Of a stretch of 64,000 nucleotides of DNA, positions 18,262 through 26,617 are shown piece by piece (position 1 is the stretch's first letter; every line of letters begins with the position of its first letter). Under the pieces are notes generated by a model that did no database searches, was not told the DNA's origin, and saw nothing but the letters and a program-made list of their open reading frames with translations. Source of the DNA: UTCFX2 sp963788145 (GTDB lineage: Bacteria; Chloroflexota; Anaerolineae; Anaerolineales; UBA4823); the NCBI GenBank assembly GCA_963788145.1, contig CAWBFQ010000007.1:806001-870000 (forward strand). Reading direction: 5' to 3'. A program made the position numbers and the translations under genes.

Positions 18262-19826
18262 TTTATAAGAGTCTCCACTAAACCATCCAGTGTATATTCC
18301 TCAGCAACCAGGTCGGCATGAAGCCCGACCTTATCCACTTCGGCCGCGGTCGTTGGGCCAATACATGCCGTTTTGGATTGTTTCAATAGAGTCAGGGCTT
18401 GCTGGCGACCAAATCCCTTTGTTAAGATATCGAGCAGGCCGCGCACAGCAGAGGGGCTGAAGAAGGTGATCCAATCAATGATACCACTGGAAAACGCATT
18501 CAGGACATCCGCGTCTGCTTCCGTAGAGGCAACCGAATAGGTTACAGGGGCCTCGACATAAGCGCCGCGGCGCAGCAGTTCGTCAGGTACGTCTGATGGA
18601 GCAATCGCGGAGCGCGGCAGAAGAACCCGCTTGCCAGCCAAATCCGCAACCTCTGCCACCCAGTCGAGGCCGCTAAATTTCGAAGGGATAAAATCGGCAT
18701 TGAGGTGAAAATTCGAAAGCGCCTGGGCGGTCGCTTTACCCACTGCCCCCAAACCAGAATGGGCCAGGATGCGCAGGTCATAACCCAAGCTGAAAAGCCG
18801 CTGCAGAAAGTATGTGACTGCATTGGCGCTGGTGAATAATATCCAGTCCCAATTAGAGCCGCCTGCCAGAGAATGGATCAGGCGATCCAGTTCTGCATAG
18901 TCCTGCGCTGGTATAACCTGGAAAGCCGGCATTTCCAGCACCTCTGCGCCCAATTGGCGGAGTCTCTGACTTAAGGCCGGACTTGATTCGATAGGGCGGG
19001 TGTTTAATATACGCAAGCCGAGTAGAGGTCTCTCGGCTTGCCGGTCAAACCAGGCCAGTTTTTCGCGCAAACGGACAACCTCGCCTACAATTGTGATGGC
19101 TGGCGGCTGGATGGAATTTGATTGCTGTAATATATTCGCCAGCGTCCCGGTCACCACCTTTTGAGAAGGCAAGGTGCCTTGTTGGATCAGGGCAACGGGG
19201 GTATCAACTGAGCGACCGGATCGAAGGAGAGCATCCACGATATCTGGCAGGTTATGGACGCCCATCAGGAACACCAATGTATCTGCGCTCAGATTATTTG
19301 GGTTAAAGGCTGCGACATCCGAATCTGGAGTGGAACGATGTCCGGCGATAATCATCATGCTGCCTGCCAGCCCGCGTTGAGTGACAGGGATGCCAGCATA
19401 AGCTGGAACTGCCACGGCGCTGGTGATGCCAGGGACGATCTCAAACGGTATCCCAGCCTCGACCAGAGCCAGAGCTTCCTCGCCTCCACGGCCAAACACA
19501 AATGGGTCGCCGCCCTTCAAGCGAGCCACAAGATGCCCCTTGCGAGCCTGTTCGATCAAAATATGATTGATTAGTTCTTGCGGGACAGGGTGATGCTCAG
19601 GCTGCTTGCCCACATTGATCCATTCCGCCTGGGGGGCATATTGGAGCAGGCAACGATTGGCTAACCGATCGAAGACGATCACCTGGGCAGATTGAAGACA
19701 TTCGACTGCGCGCAAGGTGATCAAACCGGGATCGCCAGGGCCAGCCCCGATCAAATATACCTTCCCCGAGCAGGATTGGGTTGCCTGGACTGGCGTTGAT
19801 TTGAGAACACCCTGATGATCCTTCAT
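18243..19826 (-). CDS. Fused uroporphyrinogen-III C-methyltransferase and uroporphyrinogen-III synthase
   Basis: A 527-residue fusion. Residues about 20-260 are the SAM-dependent methyltransferase (CobA/SUMT): VYLIGAGPGDPGLIT, VARLKGGDPFVFGRGGEE and IPVTQRGLAGS. Residues about 270-525 are the HemD fold (RILNTRPIESSPALSQRLR, WILFTSANAV, FFSPSAVRG). HemD closes uroporphyrinogen III and CobA methylates it twice to precorrin-2, the branch to siroheme and cobalamin. The start ATG overlaps the corrected stop of SirC (ATGA), so precorrin-2 would pass directly to the next enzyme. Intact. Confidence 0.95.
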   Translation of the reverse strand: MKDHQGVLKSTPVQATQSCSGKVYLIGAGPGDPGLITLRAVECLQSAQVIVFDRLANRCLLQYAPQAEWINVGKQPEHHPVPQELINHILIEQARKGHLVARLKGGDPFVFGRGGEEALALVEAGIPFEIVPGITSAVAVPAYAGIPVTQRGLAGSMMIIAGHRSTPDSDVAAFNPNNLSADTLVFLMGVHNLPDIVDALLRSGRSVDTPVALIQQGTLPSQKVVTGTLANILQQSNSIQPPAITIVGEVVRLREKLAWFDRQAERPLLGLRILNTRPIESSPALSQRLRQLGAEVLEMPAFQVIPAQDYAELDRLIHSLAGGSNWDWILFTSANAVTYFLQRLFSLGYDLRILAHSGLGAVGKATAQALSNFHLNADFIPSKFSGLDWVAEVADLAGKRVLLPRSAIAPSDVPDELLRRGAYVEAPVTYSVASTEADADVLNAFSSGIIDWITFFSPSAVRGLLDILTKGFGRQQALTLLKQSKTACIGPTTAAEVDKVGLHADLVAEEYTLDGLVETLIKWRARS

Positions 19827-20496
19827 TTGCCATGCTCCTCGGGTGGTGGTTGGTCAACCGATAGCAACTCAAGCAGAACAGCCGCCCTTCGCCGGGCTGC
19901 TTCCATGCCTTCTTGACCAAGGATATCCAGCAGGTCCGAATCGACTAAAACCAGGGCAGCTTGCAGGCGCGGCTCACCAGGAGGAAAACGGCGGATTAAT
20001 CGGGGCGCAATTCGCCCATCAGCGCCGCCAGATCGGAATATTGCGGACCAATCAGCACTTCCAGACGCTCGCGCAACCGGCGAGCGAGGGCTGGGCTGGC
20101 GCCGCCGGTTGTAATCGCGATCTTGATCTTGCCGCGATCGATGATAGCCGGGACGATGAAATTGCTGCGACCCGGGTCATCGACTACATTAATCAGGCAG
20201 TTTTGGCGTTGAGCTTCTTCCCAAACCGCCTGATTTACCTCGATCGAATCTGTAGCAGCGATGACCAGGAAAGCTCCGGCCAGGTCGCCGGGTTGATAGG
20301 AACGCGAAACGATCCTAACTCGGTCTGAATTCGCCAACAAGGACTGGAATTCATTGCATAAAACCGGACTGATCACGATAATATCTGCGCCCGCATCAAG
20401 GAGCGTCTGAGCCTTACGTGCTGCCACCTTCCCTCCCCCTATCAAGATCGTGCGCCTTTCATTTAATGCAACAAGACAGACCGGGTAGGTCAGCAT
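19823..20496 (-). CDS. Precorrin-2 dehydrogenase/sirohydrochlorin ferrochelatase-type protein (SirC/Met8-like), one frameshift
   Basis: The N-terminal part (20496 to about 20000) has YPVCLVALNERRTILIGGGKVAARKAQ, the NAD-binding opening of siroheme synthase CysG-N/SirC, and DDPGRSNFIVPAI with TTGGASPALARRLRE. As given it stops at 19996. Continuing one frame over gives RRFPPGEPRLQAALVLVDSD and a helical tail typical of the family C-terminus, ending at TGA 19823-19825, which overlaps the CobA-HemD start. One missing base near 20000 therefore explains the early stop, and the full protein is about 224 residues. It oxidises precorrin-2 to sirohydrochlorin; iron insertion is possible but not shown. 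Confidence 0.85.
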
Positions 20497-20533
20497 GGAT
20501 CAGTTGTACCATAAATGTTATACTATAGTCAAA

Positions 20534-20595
20534 TGACAGATATCCTGTCAAACTGGTGATATCTGTGAGGAACCTGTATCAGGGTGATACAGGTT
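20534..20595. repeat. Pair of inverted repeats between sirC and the hemC remnant
   Basis: Three nested symmetries fall in 62 bases. TGACAG-N5-CTGTCA (20534-20550) overlaps a 9-base-arm hairpin ACAGATATC/GATATCTGT (20536-20566). Next comes an 11-base perfect stem AACCTGTATCA-ggg-TGATACAGGTT (20571-20595) followed by TT. The second could end transcription weakly on the + strand. The first resembles a dimeric regulator site. The function is unknown. Confidence 0.5.
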
Positions 20596-20610
20596 TTGCC
20601 TTGACTTTAA

Positions 20611-20853
20611 ACGAATGAAGCACCATTATTATGTATATTCCAGCAAGCCGTGCTTGTCGCCTGTGCGCTACCGGTGGCGGCATATGCGACGGCTGTGGCT
20701 ACCGAATTTCTTTTGCTGTGAGACCTGGTCGCTTCAATGGATGGGCGGGGAGAGATTCGAGTGGAGGAAGAAAAGGATGACTCACTTTATTTGGGGGAGA
20801 ACCTCGCCAGGCAGGTTTTGCATGCCGGCGCAAACCGGTTTCTGGAAAAGTAA
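20611..20853 (+). pseudogene. hemC: Porphobilinogen deaminase remnant (C-terminal third, one in-frame stop)
   Basis: The frame at 20611-20853 translates to the C-terminal part of HemC: a piece ending VACALPVAAYATAV, then LVASMDGRGEIRVEEE, then LYLGENLARQVLHAGANRF before TAA 20851-20853. A TGA at 20719-20721 interrupts it at the place where the family has the Arg of LRGLVAS, so CGA to TGA is the likely change. The N-terminal two thirds, including the dipyrromethane catalytic region, are absent because sirC starts only about 115 bases upstream. It cannot make an active deaminase. Another hemC must exist elsewhere, or the region is misassembled. Confidence 0.75.
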
Positions 20854-20873
20854 GGAAAGGACCCATACGTTAT

Positions 20874-22161
20874 ATGATTGATACATCTCGATCCAAGCAA
20901 TTATTTGAGCGCGGTCGAGAAACTCTTACCTGGCGGGGTCGATTCGCCGGTTCGGGCTTTTCGAGCTGTTGGGGGTCAACCGCTTTTCATCGAATCAGGC
21001 TGCGGAGCTTATTTATTGGATGTGGACGGCAATCACTACATCGATTATGTGCTATCCTGGGGACCGCTGATTCTTGGACATGCGCATCCAGGTGTGGTAG
21101 CAGCCATCCGAGATGCGGCAGGACGAGGAGTCAGTTTTGGCGCGCCCAGCCCGTTGGAATTGGAGCTGGCAGAGCTGGTGATGGCTTTCATGCCCGGGAT
21201 TGAGATGCTGCGCTTTGTCAATTCCGGAACCGAAGCAACCATGAGCGCGCTGCGCCTGGGCGCGCTTTTACCAAAAGGGATAAATTTATCAAGTTCGAGG
21301 GCTGTTATCACGGGCACGCCGACCTGCTATTGGTTCAAGCCGGTTCGGGAGTAGCCACACTGGGATTACCCGACTCGCCTGGAGTACCCGCTGCCACCGT
21401 AAAGGATACGCTGACGGCCCGGTATAACGACAGCGAATCGGTCCGGAGTTTTTTCGAACGTTTTCCAGATTTAATTGCTGCGGTGATCGTTGAGCCGGTA
21501 GCAGGTAATATGGGTGTGGTGCTGCCGCAGGCAGGGTTCCTGGAAAGCCTGCGCGAATTGACCACTCAATATGAGGCGCTGTTAATCTTCGACGAGGTTA
21601 TGACTGGCTTTCGAGTTCATCCTGGCGGCGCTCAGGGATTGTATGGCATCCAACCCGACCTGACAACGCTGGGCAAAGTGATCGGCGGCGGGCTGCCGGT
21701 CGGCGCCTATGGTGGGCGCAGGGAAATCATGGCGCTGGTCGCCCCATCTGGACCGGTTTACCAGGCCGGGAACTCTCTCCGGCAATCCGCTCGCGATGAC
21801 CGCTGGGATCGCCACCTTGAAGTTGTTGACAGAAACGGGGATCTGGTCTCAACTTGAGGAGCGGGCGGCGCAACTGGCCGCCGGACTGCGCGATGCGGCT
21901 CAACGAGCTGGCGTACCGATCCAACAGACGCGCGCCGGGACAATGTTTACGAACTTCTTTACCGAAAGGCTGCCGCTTGATTGGCCGAGTGTAAAGACCT
22001 GCGATGTGCAGAGCTATGCGCGCTTCTTTCGAGGTATGCTGGAGCGGGGGGTGTACCTCGCGCCATCCCAGTTCGAGGCCGGTTTCCTGTCCAGCGCACA
22101 TCGGCAGTCCGAGATTGAGCGAACGGTCCAGGCTGCTTCAGAAGTATTCAAAGCATTGTAA
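20874..22161 (+). CDS. hemL: Glutamate-1-semialdehyde 2,1-aminomutase, three frameshifts
   Basis: Four consecutive frame segments give one PLP-dependent aminomutase, which turns glutamate-1-semialdehyde into 5-aminolevulinate. Segments are SRSKQLFERGRETL (frame of ATG 20874), PGGVDSPVRAFRAVGG and SGTEATMSALRL, then FEGCYHGHADLLLVQ, IFDEVMTGFRV and TLGKVIGGGLPVGAYGG with the catalytic Lys, then TLSGNPLAMTAG to the end. Breaks fall near 20926-20929 (extra base), 21258-21265 (missing base) and 21771 (extra base). With all three corrected the protein has 428 residues, the normal HemL length. That suggests sequence errors, but as written the gene would not work. It lies 20 bases after the hemC remnant. 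Confidence 0.85.
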
Positions 22162-22188
22162 ATCCTAAAAAACGGCCCGGACGAATGA

Positions 22189-22614
22189 TCAGGTCAACTG
22201 TGTTCTTAAAAGCGCAGGGATTTGGTTTGCAATCTGGTCGCGGACCAACCGAAATGCTTGTAAGATTTCTTCATCCGTTCCGGTAGCCTTTGCTGGATCG
22301 CTAAAACTCAGGTGACGGCGCACCCCAGGCCCCAACCAGAGTGGACATTCTTCCGCGGCTGAATTGCAAACGGTCACAACCAGATCAAATCGCTTTCCAC
22401 GGAATTCATCCACCAGCTTGGAGCGACCCTGGTGGTCGATGCCAATCTCTTTCAGCGCCTGGATCGCTTTGGGATGTACATATCCCGCAGGCTTTGTCCC
22501 AGCGCTGAAGGCCTGCCATTCATCACCCATTCGGGCATTAATGATCGCTTCTGCCATCTGCGAGCGGCAGGAATTGCCTGTGCATAGACATAATACTCTA
22601 CGTTTTTCACTCAT
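22189..22614 (-). CDS. arsC: Arsenate reductase, low-molecular-weight phosphatase type
   Basis: A 141-residue thioredoxin-coupled arsenate reductase. The phosphatase loop CLCTGNSCRSQMAEA holds the first catalytic Cys (CxxxxxR). The two later Cys are in VVTVCNSAAEECPLWLG, which fits the three-Cys thioredoxin-linked ArsC family. It reduces arsenate to arsenite for export by ACR3 in the cytoplasm. It converges on hemL (27-base gap) and is separated from the rest of the ars operon by a stretch of gene relics. Intact. Confidence 0.93.
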   Translation of the reverse strand: MSEKRRVLCLCTGNSCRSQMAEAIINARMGDEWQAFSAGTKPAGYVHPKAIQALKEIGIDHQGRSKLVDEFRGKRFDLVVTVCNSAAEECPLWLGPGVRRHLSFSDPAKATGTDEEILQAFRLVRDQIANQIPALLRTQLT

Positions 22615-22631
22615 AATCTAAAGTCCTTATT

Positions 22632-22880
22632 AGCGCTCATGCGGTGGGCAAGCTTCAGCAGCAGCGCTGACTGATCTCAGGTAATAACGTCTCTGGAGAG
22701 AAAAGGCGACATTTACCAAACCAATGCTGGCGCCATCTACCCAAGCGCCATAAATCAAACCGGACAACGTGCTGAATAAAGCCACCCAGAACACGCCCCC
22801 TAGCAGCAGGAATATCTGCTTGACAAAGCGCCACGATTCCCATAAAAAGTCGCGCTGCTCATCTTCTGTGAGGTCCTAAC
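22632..22880 (-). pseudogene. Mosaic relic of acr3 and permease genes
   Basis: This stretch is made of decayed copies of two genes found intact downstream. 22632-22725 matches the acr3 3' end at 26699-26792 with only a few differences. 22730-22794 matches 28296-28360 and about 22788-22880 matches about 28630-28722, both in the permease gene. The join between the two permease pieces falls on a short repeat, GAACAC, present at both donor points, as expected for a deletion by microhomology. No frame is open across it. It shows that a second permease-acr3 unit once lay upstream of the intact arsC. Confidence 0.75.
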
Positions 22881-22985
22881 GAGGCAATCGGCCCAGGGCA
22901 ATCAGCGCCAGTGTGCCACCGGGACGAAAAGTTTCATCATCGGGATGGGCAAAGACAGCCAATAATCTGCCAATCTGGTTTTGCG
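22876..22985 (-). pseudogene. Fragment of a PIG-L/LmbE-family deacetylase N-terminus
   Basis: The reverse strand reads LLAVFAHPDDETFRPGGTLAL and then runs to TAG at 22876-22878. The AHPDDE motif followed by GGTLA is the zinc-binding opening of PIG-L/LmbE deacetylases. Only about 30 residues remain, without a convincing start, between the thioredoxin gene and the ars relic. It is probably a deletion scar. Confidence 0.6.
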
Positions 22986-22987
22986 AT

Positions 22988-23419
22988 TTATTTCGGCCCA
23001 AGTTCTGCAATTGCTGCCTCCAATTCTGCCAGCTTGAATGGGCCTCCCTCAATCAGCGGATAATCCTGCCGCCAGGCGATTTGCCCATTTGAATCCAGCA
23101 GAACCAGGCAAGGGGCGCGAAAGACCTGGTATTGCGCCTCCAGGTCTTTGCGCGTTTCCATTGCAATCCGTAACACTGGAATTCCAGCGCGCCGTTCAAC
23201 CGGCCATTCGGTCATCTGCTGTTCAGCTTGTTGGGTTAATTCAACGATACATTCGCATGGCTCATCCACATTAAAAAACAGGATGACTGGTTTATCGTCG
23301 ATGTATGATCTTTGGCTATTGACTGCCAGGAAAAGTGGCATATACTTGATCCCTACTACGACCAGGACCAGACCAAGAAACCCGAGCCAGATCGCATTTT
23401 GTTTCTGCGCATTGATCAT
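22988..23419 (-). CDS. Membrane-anchored thioredoxin-fold protein
   Basis: A 143-residue protein with an N-terminal membrane helix (about residues 8-27) and a thioredoxin-like domain. The usual CxxC is shortened to CEC (DEPCECIVEL), and the cis-Pro loop region FRAPCLVLLDSNGQI is present with an extra Cys next to the Pro. ATG 23419 is chosen because it follows the CcdA stop by 7 bases; the frame is open to 23455. It is the third gene of a thioredoxin-CcdA-thioredoxin set and would act outside the membrane, taking electrons from CcdA. The non-standard Cys spacing makes the activity uncertain. Confidence 0.7.
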   Translation of the reverse strand: MINAQKQNAIWLGFLGLVLVVVGIKYMPLFLAVNSQRSYIDDKPVILFFNVDEPCECIVELTQQAEQQMTEWPVERRAGIPVLRIAMETRKDLEAQYQVFRAPCLVLLDSNGQIAWRQDYPLIEGGPFKLAELEAAIAELGPK

Positions 23420-23426
23420 TATCGTC

Positions 23427-24101
23427 TCAGGCGATCCATAAGAAATAGAACCCAACTGCCAGCACGATCACACCGCTAGCTTTTTCAATCACGGGCGACC
23501 AACGCCCCAGAGATTGCATGCTCTTCAGAGCGCCGGTGAATGTTCCTGCGAGGACGACCGGCACACCGCGCCCCAAGGCATAGACAAATAACAGGGCGGC
23601 TCCATAGGCAATCGCGCCTTCCGCCATCACATAGGTCAGGATGGCTGCCAGAACTGGCGTAGCGCACTGCGAAGCCACTAAACCGGAAACCAGGCCTAAA
23701 GCCAGCGCTCCCGGAATACCCTTCAGGCCAATTCGCTCACGCAAGCCGCCAAAGACCATCGGCAGGTCAAAGCGCAGGACGCCTAGCATCTGCAATCCAA
23801 TCACAAAGCAGATCGCGGCGACCAGATAATACCACCACCGTCCGCCGCTTCCGATCCAGGCTCCAAGCAGCGCTGCGATCACGCCAAGCAGCATAAAAGT
23901 AATGGCCTGACCGAGAGCAAAGGCGAAGGAGAGGGAAAAGGCACGCGCCTGGAATAGATTGCGCGAGCCGCCGACAAATCCTACGATCAGGGGAATGGTC
24001 GCCAGGTTGCACGGTCCCAGGCTGGTGACAACGCCTCCCAGGAAAACGATCAGGTAGCCCAGAAATGAGGCGGATTGTAAAGTGCTCGCATCCAGATTCA
24101 T
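23427..24101 (-). CDS. ccdA: CcdA/DsbD-type transmembrane electron carrier
   Basis: A 224-residue membrane protein with six helices. The two redox Cys stand in SLGPCNLATIP (about residue 31) and VASQCATPVLAAIL (about residue 143), the CcdA/DsbD signature. It moves reducing power from cytoplasmic thioredoxin to exported thioredoxin-like proteins. It overlaps the upstream thioredoxin gene by 4 bases and lies 7 bases before the next one, so the three make one redox module. Confidence 0.9.
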   Translation of the reverse strand: MNLDASTLQSASFLGYLIVFLGGVVTSLGPCNLATIPLIVGFVGGSRNLFQARAFSLSFAFALGQAITFMLLGVIAALLGAWIGSGGRWWYYLVAAICFVIGLQMLGVLRFDLPMVFGGLRERIGLKGIPGALALGLVSGLVASQCATPVLAAILTYVMAEGAIAYGAALLFVYALGRGVPVVLAGTFTGALKSMQSLGRWSPVIEKASGVIVLAVGFYFLWIA

Positions 24102-24568
24102 GGGGATGGCTCCCCGCCAATATCAACAAACCATTGACGCAATTGGACGACATCCATCACCCCGACAAAGGATTTACTTTCACCATTGCGGTTAAAAAAG
24201 ATCAGGGTCGGGATATAGACGATTTGGGCTCGCTCCACCAAGGGTTCGTTGGCTGGATCGTAAACATTCACATCTACCAGCTTGACTGTATTCATAAACT
24301 CGCCTGAAACTGCGCGCATATTGTCCATCATCTGAATGCAGGAATCGCAATTATTTGAATGATAGAAAGCAACAGCAGGTTTGCCTTTCGCCAAAGCCAG
24401 AGCCAGTTGATTTTCCGGCAGATCTCCGGAAGCCGGTTGATTTGATTGCTGGGCCGTTATTTCTTTCTTAACTACCAACAGGATGCCCGCCAGTATCAAA
24501 ACGCCAATAATGATAAGGAAGCGCGGAAGCCAGATGTTAACGTTTTTGCTCGTTTTGTTCGCTGTCAT
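24098..24568 (-). CDS. Membrane-anchored thioredoxin-like protein
   Basis: A 156-residue protein with an N-terminal helix (about residues 14-33), a Gln/Pro-rich linker, and a thioredoxin fold with CDSC (YHSNNCDSCIQM, about 77-80) and the cis-Pro loop IVYIPTLIFFNRNG. The frame is open to 24652, but ATG 24568 gives the natural start of the anchor. The stop overlaps the CcdA start (ATGA). Likely an exported thiol oxidoreductase kept reduced by CcdA. It may maintain cytochrome c apoproteins or a partner of the FmdE-like proteins. Confidence 0.85.
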   Translation of the reverse strand: MTANKTSKNVNIWLPRFLIIIGVLILAGILLVVKKEITAQQSNQPASGDLPENQLALALAKGKPAVAFYHSNNCDSCIQMMDNMRAVSGEFMNTVKLVDVNVYDPANEPLVERAQIVYIPTLIFFNRNGESKSFVGVMDVVQLRQWFVDIGGEPSP

Positions 24569-24627
24569 CGATTTATTAATCCGCCCGATTATTGGATACG
24601 ACGATTGTTTATATAATGAGCTCGCGC

Positions 24628-25230
24628 CTACTTCCCAGCGCACGGTTGACAAACAACTTTGCTTTCCTTAATACGTGCGTAGCTCTCAACCACTACTTCG
24701 CCGCAGGAGTTGCAGATGACAGTGTTGAAATCATGCGGGCGCATAGGCGGCAGCTGGATTTCCTTTACTTCGCTGATCTCAAACAACTGATCATCAGACA
24801 TTCCAAGAATAAAATCGACCAGTGGCTCAACCAGACCGGGATCGATTTGGGAAGCTGGCACGCCCTTCATCCGATAATGGATGAACTCCGACTCCTTATT
24901 GCGTTGGATCGTCTCCGGGCGGGTAAGCACGCGTACGCTTCGTCCACTCTTGCGATCAATCAAAGTTAAGGCGAATTTACCAAAACTCAATTTCTGGATG
25001 TTGCCCTTGCCAAAGGTGCAACCGGTGGCCATTTGGATTCCGTCCGCATAACAGGTGGCGCAGTGATCTTGCCCAATCTCAATTTGGGCGATCAGCTGAC
25101 CATCTTTGGCGCGCTCGACGCCCAGTTTTTCAAGCGCCGCCAGTCCAGCTCGTAGACCCATCGGCATCGCCGGGCATTTGTGCCCATGCAGTAATAAACC
25201 GGCTTTGTAAAGTTCGTTATTCGTATCCAT
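24628..25230 (-). CDS. FmdE-family protein with C-terminal zinc ribbon (copy 2)
   Basis: A 200-residue FmdE-family protein (named for an ORF of the molybdenum formylmethanofuran dehydrogenase operon, function unknown). The core has LLHGHKCPAMPMGLRAGLAAL (read across residues about 13-33), DHCATCYADGIQMATGCTFGKGN with several conserved Cys, and FALTLIDR. The C-terminal part carries a zinc ribbon, CNSCGE then CQPC. ATG 25230 has GGAG 6 bases upstream. It is paralogous to the protein at 26003-26605, with the TauE exporter gene between them. A metal or sulfur ligand role is inferred from the Cys only. Confidence 0.85.
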   Translation of the reverse strand: MDTNNELYKAGLLLHGHKCPAMPMGLRAGLAALEKLGVERAKDGQLIAQIEIGQDHCATCYADGIQMATGCTFGKGNIQKLSFGKFALTLIDRKSGRSVRVLTRPETIQRNKESEFIHYRMKGVPASQIDPGLVEPLVDFILGMSDDQLFEISEVKEIQLPPMRPHDFNTVICNSCGEVVVESYARIKESKVVCQPCAGK

Positions 25231-25247
25231 AAACATCTCCTTCATTA

Positions 25248-25994
25248 CTATTTGAATAAATCAAAGATCATCTTGGCAGCGACCAGCCAAAGTAAAACGC
25301 CGATGATCTTTTTAAGCTGCGCACTTGACAATTTGGTTTTCATCAACTGCGAGCCAACAATCGATCCAGCAGCAGCCATGATAGACATAATGCCAATAAA
25401 AAGGGGATCGAGGCCGCCCAGACTGGCGTGTCCCAGGAAGCCGGATAAAGATGAAAAAACCACCACCAGCGCAGTGGTACCGGCAGCCACTTTCGGATCG
25501 AGTCCGATCCAATTCAGCACGGGTACAATCAAATTGCCGCCGCCCACGCCCAATAACCCACCCAAAAAGCCAGCCAGACTGCCCACACCCGCGCCGGCGC
25601 CGATTTCAGCCGATCGGCTCAGCGGCTGCTCGTGTTTTTTCGCTTTGTAGAACAACATCATCGCGCCGGCAAAGATCAGGAACAGCGTAAACAGACCGAG
25701 CAGGAATTTCTTGTCCACATAGGGGGTAAGACGCGCCCCAAGCGGCGATAGAATCACTGCGGTGATTAACACGGGTACACCCACGCGCCAGTTGATCAAC
25801 TTGCCGCGCCAATAGTTGATGGTCGCGAACAGAAGGCTGACAACATTCAAGAGCAACGCGGTTGGCGCAGCCTCAGCCAGAGGCACACCCATGTAGTAGA
25901 ACAGCGGTACGAACAAGAACGCAGCTCCCACGCCTGCCATAGCCAGCAAGCCGGAAAAGACAAATACCAAAACTGCGCTCACCAGGTAGAACAT
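25248..25994 (-). CDS. TauE/SafE-family sulfite or anion exporter
   Basis: A 248-residue membrane protein with about eight helices and the two homologous halves of the TauE/SafE (DUF81) family. Markers are FSGLLAMAGVGAAFLFVPLF in the first half and GFLGGLLGVGGGNLIVPVLN in the second. Family members are linked with sulfite, sulfonate or organosulfur anion export. ATG 25994 is preferred, 8 bases after the stop of the first FmdE gene. It sits between two FmdE genes, so the operon may handle a sulfur compound as well as arsenic. Confidence 0.85.
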   Translation of the reverse strand: MFYLVSAVLVFVFSGLLAMAGVGAAFLFVPLFYYMGVPLAEAAPTALLLNVVSLLFATINYWRGKLINWRVGVPVLITAVILSPLGARLTPYVDKKFLLGLFTLFLIFAGAMMLFYKAKKHEQPLSRSAEIGAGAGVGSLAGFLGGLLGVGGGNLIVPVLNWIGLDPKVAAGTTALVVVFSSLSGFLGHASLGGLDPLFIGIMSIMAAAGSIVGSQLMKTKLSSAQLKKIIGVLLWLVAAKMIFDLFK

Positions 25995-26002
25995 ATCCAC
26001 GC

Positions 26003-26605
26003 TCACCGTTCGTAACCAGAACACGGAATGCACATCTGATATTCACCGACCACACGCAGATAAGCCTTAGCAGTCAATTCACCGCAGGAAGCGCAAGGGA
26101 CAAACCCCATCACTTCCGGGAACCACTCAGCAGCAATTTGGTGGATTGGGCCAATGGTCAGGACGGATTCTTCGGGTGCATCCCAAACCAGATTAACCAA
26201 TTCCATTTGCTCGTCCTCCGGAATATCGTCCGGCATCATTCCTTCGGCCCGTTTGCGCATGAAGGCTGATTTGGAGATCTGTTTCTGTAGCGTAGGCTTA
26301 TAGCTCACTCGAACCGCCCTATTGTACGCCTTGTCGATCAAGGTAAAGGCGAGTTTGCCGAATGGCTGCTTGCGAATGTTCCCTTTCCCAAAAGTGCATC
26401 CGCTGGCATATTGGATCCCATCGCCAAAACACATACCGCCATGGTCTTCGCCTGTCTCGATAATGCCATACAACTGAGTCCCGCCTGACCGCTTAACATT
26501 CAGGGTCCGTAAGGCAACCAAACCGATCCGCACACCAGCCACACTGGCCCAACATTTGTGGCCATGAAATTTGAGAGTGTCTAAGAGAATTTGCTTTGCT
26601 TCCAT
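26003..26605 (-). CDS. FmdE-family protein with C-terminal zinc ribbon (copy 1)
   Basis: A 200-residue FmdE-family protein, paralogous to 24628-25230. It has LKFHGHKCWASVAGVRIG, DHGGMCFGDGIQYASGCTFGKGN (about 70-92) and a terminal zinc ribbon CASCGE then CIPC. The frame is open to 26779 through the acr3 end, but ATG 26605 fits the paralogue's N-terminus. A palindrome like the ArsR site upstream of the first arsR lies 13-32 bases before the start. It probably heads its own transcript of FmdE-TauE-FmdE-thioredoxin-CcdA-thioredoxin. Confidence 0.85.
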   Translation of the reverse strand: MEAKQILLDTLKFHGHKCWASVAGVRIGLVALRTLNVKRSGGTQLYGIIETGEDHGGMCFGDGIQYASGCTFGKGNIRKQPFGKLAFTLIDKAYNRAVRVSYKPTLQKQISKSAFMRKRAEGMMPDDIPEDEQMELVNLVWDAPEESVLTIGPIHQIAAEWFPEVMGFVPCASCGELTAKAYLRVVGEYQMCIPCSGYER

Positions 26606-26617
26606 ATTTTGCCCTTC

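Noticed and set aside
20719..20721. TGA in hemC read as a recoded Trp or selenocysteine codon
   Set aside because: Other genes here use TGA as a stop, the family has Arg at this place, and most of the gene is missing anyway.
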